The notes beneath the pieces are model-generated. The model saw nothing but the letters and a program-made list of their open reading frames with translations. It did not search any database and was not told the DNA's origin. Position numbers and translations under genes: made by a program. Positions 43,732 through 53,236 of a stretch of 64,000 bases of DNA are shown here, in pieces; within the stretch, counting starts at the first letter, position 1; each line of letters starts with the position of its first letter. The stretch is from an uncultured delta proteobacterium. GTDB lineage: Bacteria > Desulfobacterota > Desulfobulbia > Desulfobulbales > Desulfurivibrionaceae. The stretch lies in assembly GCA_903869265.1 (NCBI GenBank), contig CAIPYE010000001.1, forward strand, positions 248,001 to 312,000. The letters are read 5' to 3'.

Positions 43732-44925
43732 TTAGTGATCCTCGGACAGATGCCCCCTGAAAAGCCTTTCACCCATAAAGAACCCCATGACGCAGAGGCC
43801 CATGGCCCCAGCGGTGATCACAATCTCATGCAGAGAAGGGGTGTAGGTTAACAACTCGGGCATATCAACAACCCCTAACTCGCTATACCAAGGAACGAGT
43901 TGCCCAACCACGACTAGGTCGTAGCGCATGAAGAAGATGCCGACGATACCGGAAACGGAGGCCCAGAAGAGAACAGGTATGTTTTTGGCGCGAGCGGCCA
44001 GAATCATGGCAAAAGGAATGACCATGCCGAGCATAACCTCACCGAGCCAAAAATTGATCGCATAGGGCCCGTTCACCAGAGCCATCATGGCCTCATATTT
44101 TCCTGGCGGCTGTCCGCTGATGCCGGTGATCATCTTCCAGGTGGTGAAAAACATGATCACCGCAATCAGGGTTGCCCCTAATTTTGCCGTGGCCATGAGA
44201 GAACCTTCCAATTTCTCACTCATTTTCCAGCCATTTGCCCGGTACCCGAGGCAGTGGAAGAAAATAACCGCAGCGCAGCCGGACATCATGGCAGAAGTGA
44301 TGAAGTAAATGGGCATGTACGGGCCATGCCAGAACTCACGGCCGCTGAGCAGGCCAAAAACCGCGCCAAGGTTGCTGTGGGCGGCAATACCGGAAATTAC
44401 CCCCAACAGGCCAAGCATCCCGGCGGTTTTGTGCTTTTCCATCTGCAAGAGAGCAAACTCGACAACCATGAAAAAGAGATACGCGCCGTACAGGGTTCCC
44501 ATCCACCAGATATTGGAAGTGGGATTCGGGGACAACATATTATAGATGGGCATCCGCCAAGGATTTTCGATCTCGAACCCGATCACGAAAAAACCAGCGA
44601 CAATGGTGACGATGGCCATGAACACCGAACGCTTGGCAATGGGCTTGAATGCTTCAACCCCAAAAACATGACCGATGGAGGAAACCAGACACAGACCGGT
44701 TGAACTAACCACAAAAAACACATAGGCGGCGATCAGCAAACCCCAAGGAACATCCCGGGTAACGCCGAAGGTATGCTCATGCCCGGCATACATGGAATGC
44801 AGCCCGGCGGCAAGGCCAAGAGCAGCGAGCAGAGCGCCGATGGCAATGACAGCATTGTAGGAACGCGAGGGGCTGGCAACAAGGCCACCCTCCTGCGGCA
44901 AGACATCAGCTAAGAAATTATTCAT
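43732..44925 (-). CDS. NrfD/PsrC-family membrane subunit, paralogue 2
   Basis: 397 residues, about ten membrane helices. IENPWRMPIYNMLSPNPTSN and IWWMGTLYGAY correspond block for block to paralogue 1. No ferredoxin or haem subunit is encoded beside it, so it may share those of module 1 or work alone with the small membrane peptide upstream. AAAGGAG lies before the ATG. Quinone-linked electron transfer is inferred from the family. Confidence 0.9.
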   Translation of the reverse strand: MNNFLADVLPQEGGLVASPSRSYNAVIAIGALLAALGLAAGLHSMYAGHEHTFGVTRDVPWGLLIAAYVFFVVSSTGLCLVSSIGHVFGVEAFKPIAKRSVFMAIVTIVAGFFVIGFEIENPWRMPIYNMLSPNPTSNIWWMGTLYGAYLFFMVVEFALLQMEKHKTAGMLGLLGVISGIAAHSNLGAVFGLLSGREFWHGPYMPIYFITSAMMSGCAAVIFFHCLGYRANGWKMSEKLEGSLMATAKLGATLIAVIMFFTTWKMITGISGQPPGKYEAMMALVNGPYAINFWLGEVMLGMVIPFAMILAARAKNIPVLFWASVSGIVGIFFMRYDLVVVGQLVPWYSELGVVDMPELLTYTPSLHEIVITAGAMGLCVMGFFMGERLFRGHLSEDH

Positions 44926-45015
44926 GGGACAACACTCCTTTTGCGTATTTTAATCGTTTAATCTTGCGATCCAGCATGACGAAAACCTTACTCTTCAGTC
45001 TCCGTAACAAGAGGC

Positions 45016-45126
45016 TCATGGCAATGTTTCCTCATTGGCCTGGATCAACGGTTTGATCTTGAGATCAAATACGGTATGGAGCGCTGCGCCTCCGACCCAG
45101 AAAAGCAAAAACAGTAGACCTTCCAT
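45016..45126 (-). CDS. 36-residue single-pass membrane peptide upstream of NrfD paralogue 2
   Basis: MEGLLFLLFWVGGAALHTVF at the N terminus forms one membrane helix, then a short charged tail. GAGGAG six bases before the ATG gives a strong start. It is about 90 bases before nrfD on the same strand and downstream of a sigma-70 promoter. A 33-residue frame overlapping its stop by an ATGA (45019 to 44918) runs on into the nrfD start and may couple the two. Family unknown; a small subunit of the NrfD complex is one possibility. Confidence 0.6.
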   Translation of the reverse strand: MEGLLFLLFWVGGAALHTVFDLKIKPLIQANEETLP

Positions 45127-45332
45127 TTTTTTCTCCTCAATCAAACGACCTGACTTCCAGGTTTTTGGTTCATCGTCGACCCGAACGGGATGGCGGTCCC
45201 GGACGAATCACTTCTGCGACTTACCAGATAATGTTCCCCTTCCCTGCACCCTCCTTTGCGTGTTGTTTTTTTTAAAAAAATTTCCAGGGCGCTCCACGAT
45301 GGAGACAACCCAAGCCAAATATATTGATACCC

Positions 45333-45362
45333 AATCTACAAAATGGAAAAAGCCATTGTCAA
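45333..45362 (-). promoter_or_regulatory. Sigma-70 promoter for the membrane peptide and NrfD paralogue 2
   Basis: Minus strand TTGACA (45362-45357), 18-base spacer, TAGATT (45338-45333). The shared 18-base element abuts the -35 box. A hairpin CTCCA-CGA-TGGAG (45292-45304) lies in the leader. Confidence 0.6.
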
Positions 45363-45376
45363 GTTTTTATTCTTTA
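45359..45376 (-). repeat. Copy 2 of the 18-base element shared by both NrfD upstream regions
   Basis: Identical over 18 bases to 38701-38718; here it overlaps the -35 box of the paralogue 2 promoter, a usual place for an activator or repressor site. Confidence 0.5.
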
Positions 45377-46093
45377 CATACTCCCATTTTTGGTATTTTT
45401 ACTGTGCACGTTTAGCCCACTATTCAATTTCCAACAAATAGTAAGGCGCAATATCTCATTTTCCAGCAATACCTCAACAGATGATTGCGGACAGAATTAA
45501 AGCGAAAAAACCGAGATATAGCAGCACGACAGACAGGAATAACACACGGAAAGCCAAACCTCGATGCCAAAAAACTCCAAACACACTGCGCTGGCAATAT
45601 TGCCCGAATATGACGCAATGTGATCCATTACCCACCAGAAATAGGATCAAAATAAGCCATACGCGTATAACTATACCCGCAAGAGAAAATCCGGACAACC
45701 CAAAAAAACGAGACATTGCAGGTCGAGCAACATCTTGGAATAACAAGACATAAGAAAGAAATAAAAAACAAAAACGCCCAGAGTCCGACTCACTGGCACG
45801 CACATTGCTAATACTAAAATGCAGGGACAACATGGTTCTCCGACGACCATGGGAGAAAAAAGACAAACGACCTTCTGTCTTTCCGTAACAAGCGGACTCA
45901 ATCATCCCCTTCTTTATAAAGGATCCTCGGTGGCGGCCTAGGATCCTTTATTTTTTTATCCCCCCCCCTCGGCAGCCTCTCCTCAAGAAATGTAGTGACC
46001 TTGCCGGGCTAACCCTGTATTATCTTTCGCTGACAATACAATAGCGGGGCCGACAGCGTCCCATGCCACCCCTTATAATGAATATATTTTTCA
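45377..46093. other. AT-rich gene-poor region before the PBP1A gene
   Basis: About 700 bases, visibly lower in GC than neighbours. The best frame is an 80-residue hydrophobic peptide on the minus strand (45474-45716, MSRFFGLSGFSLAGIVIRVW start), with no ribosome site, so not called as a gene. A plus-strand terminator-like hairpin closes it at 45917-45957. I see nothing else. Confidence 0.45.
45917..45957 (+). terminator. Plus-strand terminator-like hairpin without a preceding gene
   Basis: TAAAGGATCCT and AGGATCCTTTA pair around CGGTGGCGGCCT, then seven T. The nearest plus-strand gene upstream ends 2.7 kb before. Confidence 0.65.
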
Positions 46094-48109
46094 ATGTCTG
46101 CCGTGCATAACAAAAACCAGCCACCAACTAGAATCTGGACCCATGTCCAGCTCACCCTCTTCCTGCTCACCATAAGCCTTGCCCTGACCCTTGCCCTGGG
46201 CGCAGCGTTTTACATCTTTATCTCCCTCGATATCCCGGCAATCGGCTCCTTGAAGCACTACCATCCGGCCACGGCCTCCATCATCTACGACTCGGCCAAA
46301 CAACCAATCACCTTCGTTTCACGAGAAAACAGAACGCTTGTCCCGCTCTCCGCGATGCCGGAATTGCTCCCTCAAGCCTTTGTGGCTGCGGAAGACTCCC
46401 GATTTTATCAACACAGCGGAGTGGATGCCTGGTCGATCGTCCGGGCGCTTATCCACAATATTCGTTCGGGGGAACGGGGCCAGGGGGGCAGCACCATAAC
46501 GCAGCAGGTCGCCAGGGCGCTCCTCCTCACCCCGGAAAAAACCTACACCCGCAAGATCAAGGAAGCAATTCTCGCCTACCGGATCGACACCACCCTGAGC
46601 AAAGAGGACATCCTCCACATCTATCTCAACCAGATATATCTTGGCAGCAGCGCCTATGGGGTCGAGGCCGCAGCCCAGATCTATTTCGACAAACGCGTTC
46701 AGGATCTGAACCTCGCCGAGATCGCTCTTCTGGCAGGACTGCCGCAAGCGCCAAGCCGCTATTCCCCATTTCGCAACTTCAAGCTGGCCAAGAACAGACA
46801 GCTCTATGTCCTGAATCGCATGGCGGAAGAAGGCTATATCACCCCGACTGCCGCGCAAAAAGCCTATGAAACGACACTACTCTGGAATCCGGCCAAGGAA
46901 GGGCCGACTGAAAACAATTATTTCATTGAATATGTCAAGGCCTACGTTGAAAGCAAGTATGGCAGCGAAGCCCTCCTGACCGGCGGACTTCGCATCTACA
47001 CCACCCTTGACCAGAACATGCAGAAGGCCGCCAACATGGCCATTAAACGCGGCACCGCCAAATGGGCCATCCGCCAGAGCAAACACGCCGACACCTTGCC
47101 CCAGGCTGCCCTGATCTCCATGGAAGTGAAAACCGGATATGTTCGGGCAATGGTGGGCGGCACGGATTTCGAGAAAAGCCAATTCAACCGGGCAACCCAA
47201 GCCCGCCGTCAGCCAGGTTCCGCCTTCAAGCCTTTTATTTACGCCACAGCCCTTGAAAAGGGAATGACCCCGGCCACCATGATTATTGACGAACCGATTC
47301 AGTTCCGCGGCGCCAGCTCGATGCAGTACTGGGAGCCCAAGAATTACAACAATAAATTTGAAGGCCCCACCTCCTTCAGAAATGCGCTGGTGCACTCACG
47401 GAATATCCCCACCATCAAAATTCTGCAACAGGTCGGAGCAGCCAGCACCATTGATTTGGCCAGAAGGCTGGGCATCACCTCCCCCCTGGGCAAAGACCTT
47501 TCCCTGGCCCTGGGAACCTCCGGTGTCTCCCCCCTTGAACTGACCAGAGCATACGCTGCTTTTGCCAACGGCGGTCGGATGCCCCAGGCTCTTTTCATCG
47601 AAAAAATCGTGGACAGCAACGGCAAAGTACTGGAAGAACAGCACCCGGCCTTCAGCGAGGCCCTTGACCCCCGGGTTGCTTACCAGATGACCCACCTCAT
47701 GGAGGGGGTCATCACCGACGGCACCGCCAAGGGGATAAGCAGCTTCGGTGGGCCAGCGGCTGGCAAAACCGGCACCACCGATCAAAACATAGATGCCTGG
47801 TTTGTCGGCTACACCCCGGAGCTGACAACCTGCGTCTGGATAGGGCACGACCAAAACACTTCTCTGGGAACCGCAGAAACAGGCGGACTGGCTGCAGCCC
47901 CGATCTGGCTTGACTTCATGAACCAGGCAAAAACAACCTATCCAACGACCGGGGGCTTCCCCGTCCCGCCGGGCATTGTCATGCTCCCCTTGGACAATGC
48001 CTCCGGCAAGCCCGGAACAAGGGTCGGCGGCAGTGTAACCATGGAGGCCTTCAGGGAAGACCTCCCCCCCTGGCCTCAAGACCAGCCCACCGAACTGCCC
48101 AGCCCATAA
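46094..48109 (+). CDS. Penicillin-binding protein 1A (glycosyltransferase/transpeptidase)
   Basis: 671 residues. One N-terminal membrane helix (about 18-42). Glycosyltransferase family 51 domain (about 65-240) with EDSRFYQHSGVD and GGSTITQQVARALLL. Transpeptidase domain (about 320-620): active serine in SAFKPF, SRN in HSRNIPT, and KTGTT. Builds and cross-links peptidoglycan in the periplasm. Shorter than E. coli PBP1A (no OB insertion seen). Confidence 0.95.
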   Translation: MSAVHNKNQPPTRIWTHVQLTLFLLTISLALTLALGAAFYIFISLDIPAIGSLKHYHPATASIIYDSAKQPITFVSRENRTLVPLSAMPELLPQAFVAAEDSRFYQHSGVDAWSIVRALIHNIRSGERGQGGSTITQQVARALLLTPEKTYTRKIKEAILAYRIDTTLSKEDILHIYLNQIYLGSSAYGVEAAAQIYFDKRVQDLNLAEIALLAGLPQAPSRYSPFRNFKLAKNRQLYVLNRMAEEGYITPTAAQKAYETTLLWNPAKEGPTENNYFIEYVKAYVESKYGSEALLTGGLRIYTTLDQNMQKAANMAIKRGTAKWAIRQSKHADTLPQAALISMEVKTGYVRAMVGGTDFEKSQFNRATQARRQPGSAFKPFIYATALEKGMTPATMIIDEPIQFRGASSMQYWEPKNYNNKFEGPTSFRNALVHSRNIPTIKILQQVGAASTIDLARRLGITSPLGKDLSLALGTSGVSPLELTRAYAAFANGGRMPQALFIEKIVDSNGKVLEEQHPAFSEALDPRVAYQMTHLMEGVITDGTAKGISSFGGPAAGKTGTTDQNIDAWFVGYTPELTTCVWIGHDQNTSLGTAETGGLAAAPIWLDFMNQAKTTYPTTGGFPVPPGIVMLPLDNASGKPGTRVGGSVTMEAFREDLPPWPQDQPTELPSP

Positions 48110-48147
48110 AAAAAGCCGTATTGCCGGGCAATCCCGGCAATACGGCT
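48109..48147 (-). terminator. Terminator after the CBS-ACT gene
   Basis: AGCCGTATTGCCGGG and CCCGGCAATACGGCT form a 15-bp stem; seven T follow on the minus strand. Also overlaps the stop of the PBP gene. Confidence 0.88.
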
Positions 48148-48194
48148 CATAATGCGCCCTATCTTCTTTTGCTTATTTCGTAACAGCTCCTAAA

Positions 48195-48881
48195 TCAAAC
48201 AGCCCGTTTGCGCGGCATATTCTTCAGCTCGTCCTTGCCATGGTACACCACGGTAAAGGTTTCCCGCAGCTCCTTGGCCATCGCCTCTTCCTGCCCTGCA
48301 TCACTGATCATCACGCGAATAGCCACCCGTTTTTTCCCCTCCGGGGCATCCTCAAACGAAGTGAGGATACTGATGACCCTAACATCAAACTTGCGCAGAC
48401 TCTCAATAACCCTGGTAACGGAACCGGCTGCATCGGGCAGGTCGAAAACAAACTGAATGGCGCCATCCTTGATTCCCGTGCTGTGGATGAAGCCCCGCAG
48501 GACATCGGTTTCGCTCAGCAGTCCGACAAGATGACCAAGCCCATCCACAACGGGCAGCCCGGAGATTTTGTCCTCCAACATAACCAGCGCCGCCTTTTCC
48601 AGAGTCTCGTCCTGATTCAAGGTAAGAGGATTAGAGGTCATCACGTCCTTTACCTTCATTTCCGACAACAGATAATACAGCTCATGGATATCCAGGGATG
48701 TGGTCTTGGAAGGAGAGGCGTCTTTCACATCCCGATCCGTCACGATCCCGATCAACTTCCCATGGGAAACCACCGGCAGACGACGGATACTGTTTTCCTT
48801 CAATATCCTGGTGGCACGCATCAGAGAGGTGTTCTCATCCACGGTCAGGACGTCTTTCGCCATCCAGTCTTTAATCAGCAT
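48195..48881 (-). CDS. Two-CBS plus ACT domain regulatory protein
   Basis: 228 residues. Two CBS motifs (about 5-60 and 75-135; RRLPVVSHGKLIGIVTDRDV and SGLPVVDGLGHLVGLLSETDV) and an ACT-type domain (about 140-215). CBS pairs bind adenine nucleotides and ACT domains small ligands, so this is a sensor of energy or metabolite state (AcuB-like). ATG at 48881 preferred to TTG at 48890 because GGAGGG is nine bases upstream. Confidence 0.87.
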   Translation of the reverse strand: MLIKDWMAKDVLTVDENTSLMRATRILKENSIRRLPVVSHGKLIGIVTDRDVKDASPSKTTSLDIHELYYLLSEMKVKDVMTSNPLTLNQDETLEKAALVMLEDKISGLPVVDGLGHLVGLLSETDVLRGFIHSTGIKDGAIQFVFDLPDAAGSVTRVIESLRKFDVRVISILTSFEDAPEGKKRVAIRVMISDAGQEEAMAKELRETFTVVYHGKDELKNMPRKRAV

Positions 48882-49185
48882 AACGTACAACCCTCCATAA
48901 AAATTGTCTGACCAAGCTCAATAAAGAGCCATTCTTTCCCACCTCGGAAACATGCCGGTGGATCACCAGCACCTGTTTTTATAAAATATTCCTGTTGTTC
49001 TCGCAAGATGAACTGCGCCTGCTCCCCCAAAAATCATAAAGAAAGCCACAAATCCGTGACCCATCCCGTTTTTTTTTACCTTGCTTAACTGTCCATGAAT
49101 CGGTAAAGGAGTAACATTCCAGACAGGGACCTTTCTCTAACGACATGTGCCACCCGACCAGAAAACCCATCGCGAAAATACCCGT

Positions 49186-51072
49186 ATGCCTTGCCCCCTG
49201 ACAGACGAGACCTTAGCCCGGATCATGGCCCTAGCGGCCACCGAGGATTGCGTTTTTCTTGAAACCAGCAGGGTTACTGCGGAGGAATCCCACTCCTATT
49301 TTTTCCATCGGCCTGTGGCGCATCTTGCCTGTTACGCCCATGACGACCCGGCACGATTTTTCCAGCAGGCTGAAGACTTTCTGGCGGAAGGGTTCTATCT
49401 GGCTGGCTGGCTGGGCTATGAGTTCGGCTATCTGCTCGAACCTTCCCTGGCAAAGCAGATCCGCCCCGACACCAAAAAGCCATTGGCCCGCTTGGGCGTA
49501 TTCCGCGCCCCTCTGATCTTCGACCACAACACAGAAGAATTGCTCGGCACCCCCTGGCCCGATCCGCCCGCAACGCAGGCCTCCACGGACTTTTGCCTCA
49601 CCAACCTGCGCCCCAACCTCACGCAAACGGACTACACCGCAGCTCTGGAGAAAATCAAGGGATACATCGAAAGCGGCGACACCTACCAGGTCAACTTCAC
49701 CCTGAAGCTGCTCTTTGACTTCAACGGCTCGCCGGAAGCCATGTATCAGGCGTTACGCCGCAACCAGAGCGTTTCCTTCGGCGGCTACCTCCGCTCCGGC
49801 TCCCAACAGATCCTCTCGTTTTCCCCGGAGCTGTTTTTCAAAAGGACCGGCGAGCAATGCCTGGTCCGGCCCATGAAAGGCACCATCCAGCGCGGCCCTT
49901 ATCCAGCCGAAGACGAGCGGCTGATGCAGTTTCTACAGGGGGATGAAAAAAACCGCAGCGAAAATGTGATGATCGTCGATCTGCTGCGCAATGACCTTGG
50001 CCGCGTCTGCACCCCGGGAACGGTCACGACCCGATCCCTTTTTGACATCGAAACCTATGAGACCCTGCACCAGATGACCTCCACCATCACCGGTCATCTG
50101 CCGAGGGCGACAAAGATCGAGCCCCTGTTCCGGGCTCTGTTTCCGTGCGGCTCGGTCACTGGCGCTCCCAAGATCCGAACCATGAAGATTATCCGCGAGC
50201 TGGAGAGCGAGCCGCGCGGCGTCTACACCGGGGCCATCGGTTTTATCGCCCCCTCCGGCGAAGCAACCTTCAATGTGCCCATCCGCACCATCGAACTCAA
50301 CGGCAACACAGGCGAGATGGGCATCGGCTCCGGAATCATCCATGAGTCCGATCCGGAGCAGGAATGGCGGGAATGCCTGCTCAAGGGGTGTTTCCTGAGC
50401 AACCCGGCCCCAGCCTTCTGTCTTATTGAAACACTTCTCTGGCTGCCGGACTCCGGCTACTGGCTTCTGGCCGAACATCTGGAGCGGCTGGCTGCTTCCT
50501 CCGCCTACTTCCGCTATCCATTCAGCCCGCCGGAACTCATGACCCGGCTCGACAGGCTGGCCCTGGATTTTGGTGCCTCTCCCATGCGGGTGCGGCTGAC
50601 TCTGGCAAAAAACGGCCAGATGGAGCTTACCCCCAGCCCCTGCTCAGCCCCAACCGCACTCACCTGGCCGATATCACAAGCCGCCCAGTCCGAGTTGCCA
50701 AGGGTTCTCTTCTCGACCCAGGCCACCGACCCAGGTTCCCCCTGGCTCTTTCACAAAACCACCCTGCGAGAGATTTACGACACCGAGCGGGAACAGGCAC
50801 TCGCCGGAGGTTTTCACGAAGTGCTTTTTGCAAACACCAGGGGAGAGGTGACAGAGGGAAGCATCACCAACATCTTTATAGCGCAGCAGGGTACTCTCTT
50901 GACTCCGCCCATGAAATGCGGGCTTCTACCCGGAGTTTTCCGAAGATATCTGCTGGAGCACGCCCCCCTGTCTGTGCGGGAGACCATCCTGACTCGCCGG
51001 GATCTTGAACAGGCAGAGGCGCTTTTCGTGGGCAACTCGGTGCGCGGGTTGGTCCAGGTCCGCCTCGTCTGA
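49186..51072 (+). CDS. pabB: Aminodeoxychorismate synthase component I fused to 4-amino-4-deoxychorismate lyase
   Basis: 628 residues. The PabB half (to about 410) has SGDTYQVNFT, FSPELFF, RPMKGTIQRG with the catalytic lysine, DLLRNDLGRV, and the chorismate-binding GSVTGAPK. The PabC half (about 420-625) is a PLP class IV lyase with the EVTEGSITNIF signature. Together they make p-aminobenzoate for folate from aminated chorismate; the glutaminase PabA is elsewhere. An in-frame GTG at 49147 would add 13 residues; neither start has a good ribosome site. The 48882-49185 gap shows no other gene. Confidence 0.93.
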   Translation: MPCPLTDETLARIMALAATEDCVFLETSRVTAEESHSYFFHRPVAHLACYAHDDPARFFQQAEDFLAEGFYLAGWLGYEFGYLLEPSLAKQIRPDTKKPLARLGVFRAPLIFDHNTEELLGTPWPDPPATQASTDFCLTNLRPNLTQTDYTAALEKIKGYIESGDTYQVNFTLKLLFDFNGSPEAMYQALRRNQSVSFGGYLRSGSQQILSFSPELFFKRTGEQCLVRPMKGTIQRGPYPAEDERLMQFLQGDEKNRSENVMIVDLLRNDLGRVCTPGTVTTRSLFDIETYETLHQMTSTITGHLPRATKIEPLFRALFPCGSVTGAPKIRTMKIIRELESEPRGVYTGAIGFIAPSGEATFNVPIRTIELNGNTGEMGIGSGIIHESDPEQEWRECLLKGCFLSNPAPAFCLIETLLWLPDSGYWLLAEHLERLAASSAYFRYPFSPPELMTRLDRLALDFGASPMRVRLTLAKNGQMELTPSPCSAPTALTWPISQAAQSELPRVLFSTQATDPGSPWLFHKTTLREIYDTEREQALAGGFHEVLFANTRGEVTEGSITNIFIAQQGTLLTPPMKCGLLPGVFRRYLLEHAPLSVRETILTRRDLEQAEALFVGNSVRGLVQVRLV

Positions 51073-51127
51073 ATTACACCCAAAGGGCATAAGTTTCGTT
51101 TGAGCAGGCAAGCTGCTCAACTCAGCT

Positions 51128-51580
51128 TTACCCCCTGGCCAGGGTGCGGATAATGTCCGCCTTGCCGACCACGCCAACCAGGGTGCCGTTCTTGAGCACC
51201 GGCAGGGTATGGACCTTTTTCTCGGACATGATGGTGGCGATCTCATCCAGAGGGGTATCCTCCCTGATGGTCAACGGCTCCCGGGAACAGATGTCACCCA
51301 CCGTGGCGCCGGTCATCTTGCTGATTTCCTTTTCCACGTTTTTGGCTCGGTCCAGGAAAATAACCGAATCAAGGATGGAGATGGCGGTGGGGATATGGAA
51401 TTTCTTTGTCTGATCCACCAGATCGCTTTCCGTCACCACCCCGATCAGCTGCCCGTCGTCGTCAACCACCGGCGCCCCGTTGATGCGGTGGGACCAGAGA
51501 ATGCCCGCCAGCTTTTCCACCGGCAGGTCCGCCTTGACCGAAACAACCTTTTTCGCCATGATCTCCTTGGCAATCAGCAT
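51128..51580 (-). CDS. CBS-domain pair protein
   Basis: 150 residues, two CBS motifs with an insert between (NGAPVVDDDGQLIGVVTESDL, then HTLPVLKNGTLVGVVGKADII). A stand-alone Bateman module, likely an adenylate or cation sensor. It lies 60 bases downstream of the nnrD gene on the same strand. No partner can be named. Confidence 0.88.
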   Translation of the reverse strand: MLIAKEIMAKKVVSVKADLPVEKLAGILWSHRINGAPVVDDDGQLIGVVTESDLVDQTKKFHIPTAISILDSVIFLDRAKNVEKEISKMTGATVGDICSREPLTIREDTPLDEIATIMSEKKVHTLPVLKNGTLVGVVGKADIIRTLARG

Positions 51581-51643
51581 GTGCTTTCTCCAAAACTAAA
51601 AAATTAACGCAAAGGCACAGAGACGCAAAACAGCTTCCCCTGC

Positions 51644-53224
51644 CTATCCTCTTTTCAACTTTTCATCTTCCCTTTTGCATGCGGATTCCCGCACCTCCTG
51701 AAAAGCCGCCGGAATCTCTGCGGCCAACTCGCTGGCCAGAAAGCCAAAAGGGCGCCCTGCCCTGACAATCCGGTCCCCGGCCAGGCCATGGATGTAGACG
51801 GCCAGACAGGATGCCTCCCAGGGAGCCATCCCTTGGGCCAGCAGTCCGCCGATAAGACCGGTGAGCACATCGCCCATGCCGCCCGTGGCCATGCCGGGGT
51901 TGCCGGTTGGGTTTACGGCCAGCCGCCCATCCGGCGCGGCAACAACCGTGGATGCCCCCTTCAAAACCAGATACACCCCATGTTTTTTGGCAAAATCCGC
52001 AGCCACCGCCCGTCGCTTGCCCTGGATTTCCACGGTTGAAATCCCTGCCAGACGCGACATTTCCCCTGGATGCGGGGTCAAAACCCTGGGGCCGGCGGCG
52101 AGCACGGCAACCTCTCCGGCCAGCAGATTGAGGCCATCGGCATCAATCACCATGGGCTGCCGCAACTCCCGATAAAGCTTGCGCACCACCTGCCCGGTTT
52201 CTTCCGCAGTGCCCAGGCCAGGGCCAATGGCTACCGCATCCTTACCATGGGTGGCCGCCAACAGCTGCTCATAATCGGTATCAGAGAGAAAATGCTGCGA
52301 AAAAGAGAGCGGTTCGGCCATGGCCTCGGGCAACGCCCCCTGCAGCACAGTGTTGAGCGTCTTCGGCGCGGCAATAGTCACCAGACCTGCCCCGGATCGC
52401 ACCGCGCCCAGGCCGCAAAGCACCGCCGCCCCGCCCTTGCCAAGCGACCCTGCCAACGCCAGCAGATGACCAAAGGTTCCCTTGTGGGAAGCCACGCCCC
52501 GCTCCGGGATCAAACCTTTCACCGAGGCATGATCCAGCCACTCCACCTCAACCCCGATTCGCTCCACAACCTCGGCAGGAATGCCGATATCAACAACCTC
52601 AAGCAACCCGACATACTCCTTGCCCGGCGGCTCGACCTGGGCAAATTTTGGCAACCCATAGGTGCAGGTGAGATAGGCCCGGACGCAGACGCCTTGAGGA
52701 ATCCCGGTGTCGCTCGCCAGCCCGGAGGGGATGTCCACCGCCACCACCGGCACGCTGCTGGCATTGAGACATCGGATAACCGCAGCAAAGACTCCGGTTA
52801 TCGGGCTGCGCAACCCCGTGCCCAAAAGAGCGTCCACCAGAAGATCGCTCTCCGCCACCAGCCGTTCCACCCAAGGCAACTCGTCTTCGTCAAGGCAGGT
52901 GTACAGCGGCATGGCCAGTTGCTTGACCCGCTCAAGATTTCTCGCCGCATCCCCCTGCAATTTTTCCAGGTCCACCAGACTCACCACCTGTGGTCGAGCG
53001 CCCTGCTCCAAAAGGAGCCGGGCGATCACCAGGCCATCGCCTCCGTTATTGCCAGGCCCGGCAAAAATCACCACCTTGCGTTCAGCCAATGGGCCAAAAT
53101 GGTGAATCATCGCCGTCACTGTGCCCCGTCCGGCATTTTCCATCAACTCCAGACTAGGAATGCCGTATTCCGCGCTGGTCAATCTGTCACAGAGCAGCAT
53201 CTGCTCGGCAGTGGCAATCTTCAT
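51644..53224 (-). CDS. nnrD: Bifunctional ADP-dependent NAD(P)H-hydrate dehydratase / NAD(P)H-hydrate epimerase
   Basis: 526 residues, YjeF fusion. N-terminal epimerase (about 1-215; GPGNNGGDGLVIARLL, and VVAVDIPSGL). C-terminal ribokinase-like dehydratase (about 230-510; GSLGKGGAAVL, TPHPGEMSRL, NPTGNPGMATGGMGDVLTG). Repairs hydrated NAD(P)H. Twelve bases after the sensor kinase start region on the same strand, so possibly co-transcribed. Confidence 0.95.
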   Translation of the reverse strand: MKIATAEQMLLCDRLTSAEYGIPSLELMENAGRGTVTAMIHHFGPLAERKVVIFAGPGNNGGDGLVIARLLLEQGARPQVVSLVDLEKLQGDAARNLERVKQLAMPLYTCLDEDELPWVERLVAESDLLVDALLGTGLRSPITGVFAAVIRCLNASSVPVVAVDIPSGLASDTGIPQGVCVRAYLTCTYGLPKFAQVEPPGKEYVGLLEVVDIGIPAEVVERIGVEVEWLDHASVKGLIPERGVASHKGTFGHLLALAGSLGKGGAAVLCGLGAVRSGAGLVTIAAPKTLNTVLQGALPEAMAEPLSFSQHFLSDTDYEQLLAATHGKDAVAIGPGLGTAEETGQVVRKLYRELRQPMVIDADGLNLLAGEVAVLAAGPRVLTPHPGEMSRLAGISTVEIQGKRRAVAADFAKKHGVYLVLKGASTVVAAPDGRLAVNPTGNPGMATGGMGDVLTGLIGGLLAQGMAPWEASCLAVYIHGLAGDRIVRAGRPFGFLASELAAEIPAAFQEVRESACKREDEKLKRG

Positions 53225-53236
53225 CTTGCACCTCCC

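Noticed and set aside
44918-45019. A 33-residue frame overlapping the end of the 36-residue peptide and the start of NrfD paralogue 2
   Set aside because: Very basic, no family and no own ribosome site; kept only as a possible coupling frame.
45035-45415. A 126-residue frame on the plus strand
   Set aside because: Antisense to the 36-residue peptide and its promoter; composition is not protein-like.
45474-45716. An 80-residue hydrophobic frame on the minus strand
   Set aside because: AT-rich DNA gives hydrophobic frames by chance and no ribosome site is present; noted in the region entry only.
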